The notes under the pieces were generated by a model. That model was not told where the DNA came from. It saw only the letters and a program-made list of their open reading frames with translations, and ran no database searches. Positions 62,012 to 64,000 of a DNA stretch of 64,000 nucleotides are shown one piece after another (position 1 is the first letter of the stretch; every line of letters starts with the position of its first letter). The DNA lies in the NCBI RefSeq assembly GCF_007829835.1, contig NZ_VIWP01000011.1, forward strand, positions 30,567 to 94,566, read 5' to 3'. The position numbers were made by a program, and so were the translations under genes. Source of the DNA: Neorhizobium alkalisoli. GTDB taxonomy: Bacteria > Pseudomonadota > Alphaproteobacteria > Rhizobiales > Rhizobiaceae.

Positions 62012-64000
62012 ATGGTTGCCCTTCGCACATTTCGATCGACCGGTCCGTCCTTTGCAGACCTCGTGCCCTATGCTGGCCTGGTCGACAACGGCATCCTTCT
62101 CCTGAAAGACGGAAGTCTGATGGCCGGATGGTATTTTGCAGGTCCTGACACTGAAAGCGCCACAGATCTCGAACGCAACGAACTGTCGCGGCAGATCAAC
62201 ATGGTCCTTTCACGCCTCGGCACAGGCTGGATGATCCAGGTCGAGGCTGTGCGCGTGCCGACGACGGAATACCCGGCGTCTGAACGCAGTCATTTTCCTG
62301 ATGCCGTGACCCGTCTGATCGACGATGAACGTCGACGGCACTTCGCACAGGAGAAAGGTCATTTCGAGAGCCGGCATGCGCTCATTCTAACCTATCGGCC
62401 ACCGGAACGGCGGCGGTCGGGCCTCGCCCGCTACATCTTTGCGGATGCGGAAAGCCGCTCGGCGAAATATGCGGATGTGACACTCGACGGGTTTCGTCGC
62501 TCGATCCGCGAGATCGAGCAATATCTGGCTAATATCGTGTCCCTGCAGCGCATGCGGACCCGCGAGGTGCCCGACCGGGGCGGCAATCGACTTGCGCGTT
62601 ACGATGAGCTTTTCCAGTTCATCCGGTTTGCCATCACGGGCGAAAATCACCCTGTCCGGCTGCCGGAAATTCCGATGTATCTAGACTGGTTGGCAACAGC
62701 CGAACTGGAGCATGGACTGACGCCGCGGGTCGAGGATCGGCATCTCGGCGTCATCGCCATCGATGGCCTCCCAGGCGAAAGCTGGCCCGGGATCCTCAAC
62801 AGTCTGAACCTGATGCCTCTGACCTATCGCTGGTCCTCGCGCTTCATCTTCCTCGATACCGAAGAGGCCAGGCAGCGCCTGGAGCGAACCCGCAAAAAAT
62901 GGCAGCAGAAGGTGCGCCCCTTCATTGACCAGCTGTTTCAGACGCAGTCCCGCTCCATTGACCGGGATGCAATGGTGATGGTTGCTGAAACCGAGGACGC
63001 GATTGCTGCCGCCGCGTCGCAGCTGGTCGCCTATGGCTATTACACGCCTGTGATCGTGCTCTTCGAGAAAAGCCTCAGCGTACTGCAGGATAAGGCGGAA
63101 GCAGTTCGCCGCCTCATACAAGCGGAAGGTTTCGGGGCACGCATCGAGACGCTCAATGCAACTGAAGCCTTCCTCGGCAGCCTTCCGGGAAACTGGTATT
63201 GCAATGTCCGTGAACCGCTGATCAACACACGCAATCTCGCCGACCTCGTTCCGCTCAATTCCGTCTGGTCGGGAAGCCCGATTGCCCCGTGTCCGTTCTT
63301 CGCCCAGGACGCGCCGCCGCTTATGCAGGTGGCGTCGGGCTCAACGCCTTTTCGCCTCAACCTGCATGTCGACGATGTCGGGCATACGCTGATCTTCGGT
63401 CCGACCGGTTCTGGAAAGTCCACATTGCTGGGGCTGATCGCGGCACAGTTCTGCCGCTACGAAAATGCGCGGGTGTTTGTCTTCGACAAGGGAAATTCGA
63501 TGCTGCCGCTGACGCTCGGCGTCGGCGGCGACCACTATGAGATCGGCGCGGCAAGCCGGGAGGGGCCGCAGCTTGCATTTTGCCCGCTGTCGGACCTGTT
63601 CAGCGACACTGACCGGGCCTTTGCCTGCAGCTGGATAGAGACGCTCGTTGCGATGCAGGGCGTCACGATCACGCCCGATCATAGAAACGCGGTCTCGAAG
63701 CAAATCGGGCTGATGGCATCGGCCCCTGGCCGCTCCTTGTCCGACTTCGTCAGCGGCGTCCAGATGCGTGAGATCAAGGATGCCCTTTACCACTATACGG
63801 TCGATGGTCCGATGGGACAGCTCCTCGACGCGGAAGAAGACGGGCTGACACTCGGACGCTTCCAGTGCTTCGAGATCGAGCAATTGATGAACATGGGCGA
63901 GCGTAATCTCGTGCCGGTGCTCACCTATCTGTTTCGCCGGATCGAGAAGCGGCTTGACGGATCGCCTGCGCTCATCATTCTCGATGAAGCCTGGCTTATG
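62012..64000 (+). CDS. trbE: conjugation ATPase TrbE (partial, runs off window)
   Basis: 663 codons without a stop up to the window end. VirB4/TrbE-type ATPase with an N-terminal region, Walker A (IFGPTGSGKSTLLGL), and Walker B (ALIILDEAWLM) just before the cut. Start ATG 62012 follows the trbD TAA by nine bases. It energises substrate transfer and pilus assembly with TrbB. The C-terminus is outside the window. Confidence 0.92.
   Translation, partial: MVALRTFRSTGPSFADLVPYAGLVDNGILLLKDGSLMAGWYFAGPDTESATDLERNELSRQINMVLSRLGTGWMIQVEAVRVPTTEYPASERSHFPDAVTRLIDDERRRHFAQEKGHFESRHALILTYRPPERRRSGLARYIFADAESRSAKYADVTLDGFRRSIREIEQYLANIVSLQRMRTREVPDRGGNRLARYDELFQFIRFAITGENHPVRLPEIPMYLDWLATAELEHGLTPRVEDRHLGVIAIDGLPGESWPGILNSLNLMPLTYRWSSRFIFLDTEEARQRLERTRKKWQQKVRPFIDQLFQTQSRSIDRDAMVMVAETEDAIAAAASQLVAYGYYTPVIVLFEKSLSVLQDKAEAVRRLIQAEGFGARIETLNATEAFLGSLPGNWYCNVREPLINTRNLADLVPLNSVWSGSPIAPCPFFAQDAPPLMQVASGSTPFRLNLHVDDVGHTLIFGPTGSGKSTLLGLIAAQFCRYENARVFVFDKGNSMLPLTLGVGGDHYEIGAASREGPQLAFCPLSDLFSDTDRAFACSWIETLVAMQGVTITPDHRNAVSKQIGLMASAPGRSLSDFVSGVQMREIKDALYHYTVDGPMGQLLDAEEDGLTLGRFQCFEIEQLMNMGERNLVPVLTYLFRRIEKRLDGSPALIILDEAWLM

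Overview
The window looks like part of a large repABC plasmid (or chromid) of a Rhizobiaceae bacterium (Rhizobium/Agrobacterium type). The basis is a repA-repB-repC cassette (55.9-59.6 kb) with an antisense RNA between repB and repC, followed by a trbBCDE conjugation operon preceded by a near-consensus tra box, plus rhizobial plasmid families such as the RHE_PE00001-type HTH protein. Base composition is moderately GC-rich. I saw no rRNA, tRNA or CRISPR array.

Region 1 (0-3 kb) holds the tail of a repetitive protein coupled to a CHASE2-GGDEF-EAL cyclic-di-GMP protein. Region 2 (3-33 kb) is a long run of small redox and detoxification modules: SDRs, aldo/keto reductases, quinone reductases, a GST, alpha/beta hydrolases, AhpD/CMD proteins, an aldehyde dehydrogenase, pirin, an isochorismatase-type hydrolase and two MFS exporters. 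Most lie beside their own LysR, TetR, AraC or HxlR regulator, and several intergenic gaps carry clear inverted-repeat operators. An aldo/keto reductase is frameshifted and a MerR gene lacks its start.

Region 3 (33.3-42.7 kb) is the most unusual part. It has three tightly overlapping transcription units. Unit one encodes an alpha/beta hydrolase, a caspase-like protease and an unrecognised 'DPWAA' protein. Unit two encodes a MazG-like protein and a uracil-DNA-glycosylase-like protein. Unit three encodes a small protein, an XRE regulator, an ImmA/IrrE metallopeptidase that appears fused to a chagasin-like papain inhibitor, a papain-like protease and a divergent thymidylate-synthase-like protein. 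A thymidylate-kinase-like gene lies just upstream of unit three. I infer a conflict or stress-response island combining proteases with pyrimidine deoxynucleotide enzymes. The joint function is not proven by sequence. A class II Fic protein follows.

Region 4 (44-55.5 kb) is a plasmid accessory zone: an RHE_PE00001-type protein, a small gene plus tyrosine recombinase, an exported protein of unknown function, and then a decayed stretch with remnants of a second repC, an IS5-type transposase, a ClpP-like protein and a TraG coupling protein. Three near-identical palindromes spaced about 121 bp apart lie here. A hipBA toxin-antitoxin locus follows, with hipA interrupted by one amber codon.

Region 5 (55.9-64 kb) is the plasmid backbone: repABC on the minus strand and trb on the plus strand. 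The autoinducer synthase gene traI, normally first in the Ti-plasmid trb operon, is absent between the tra box and trbB. The window ends inside trbE.
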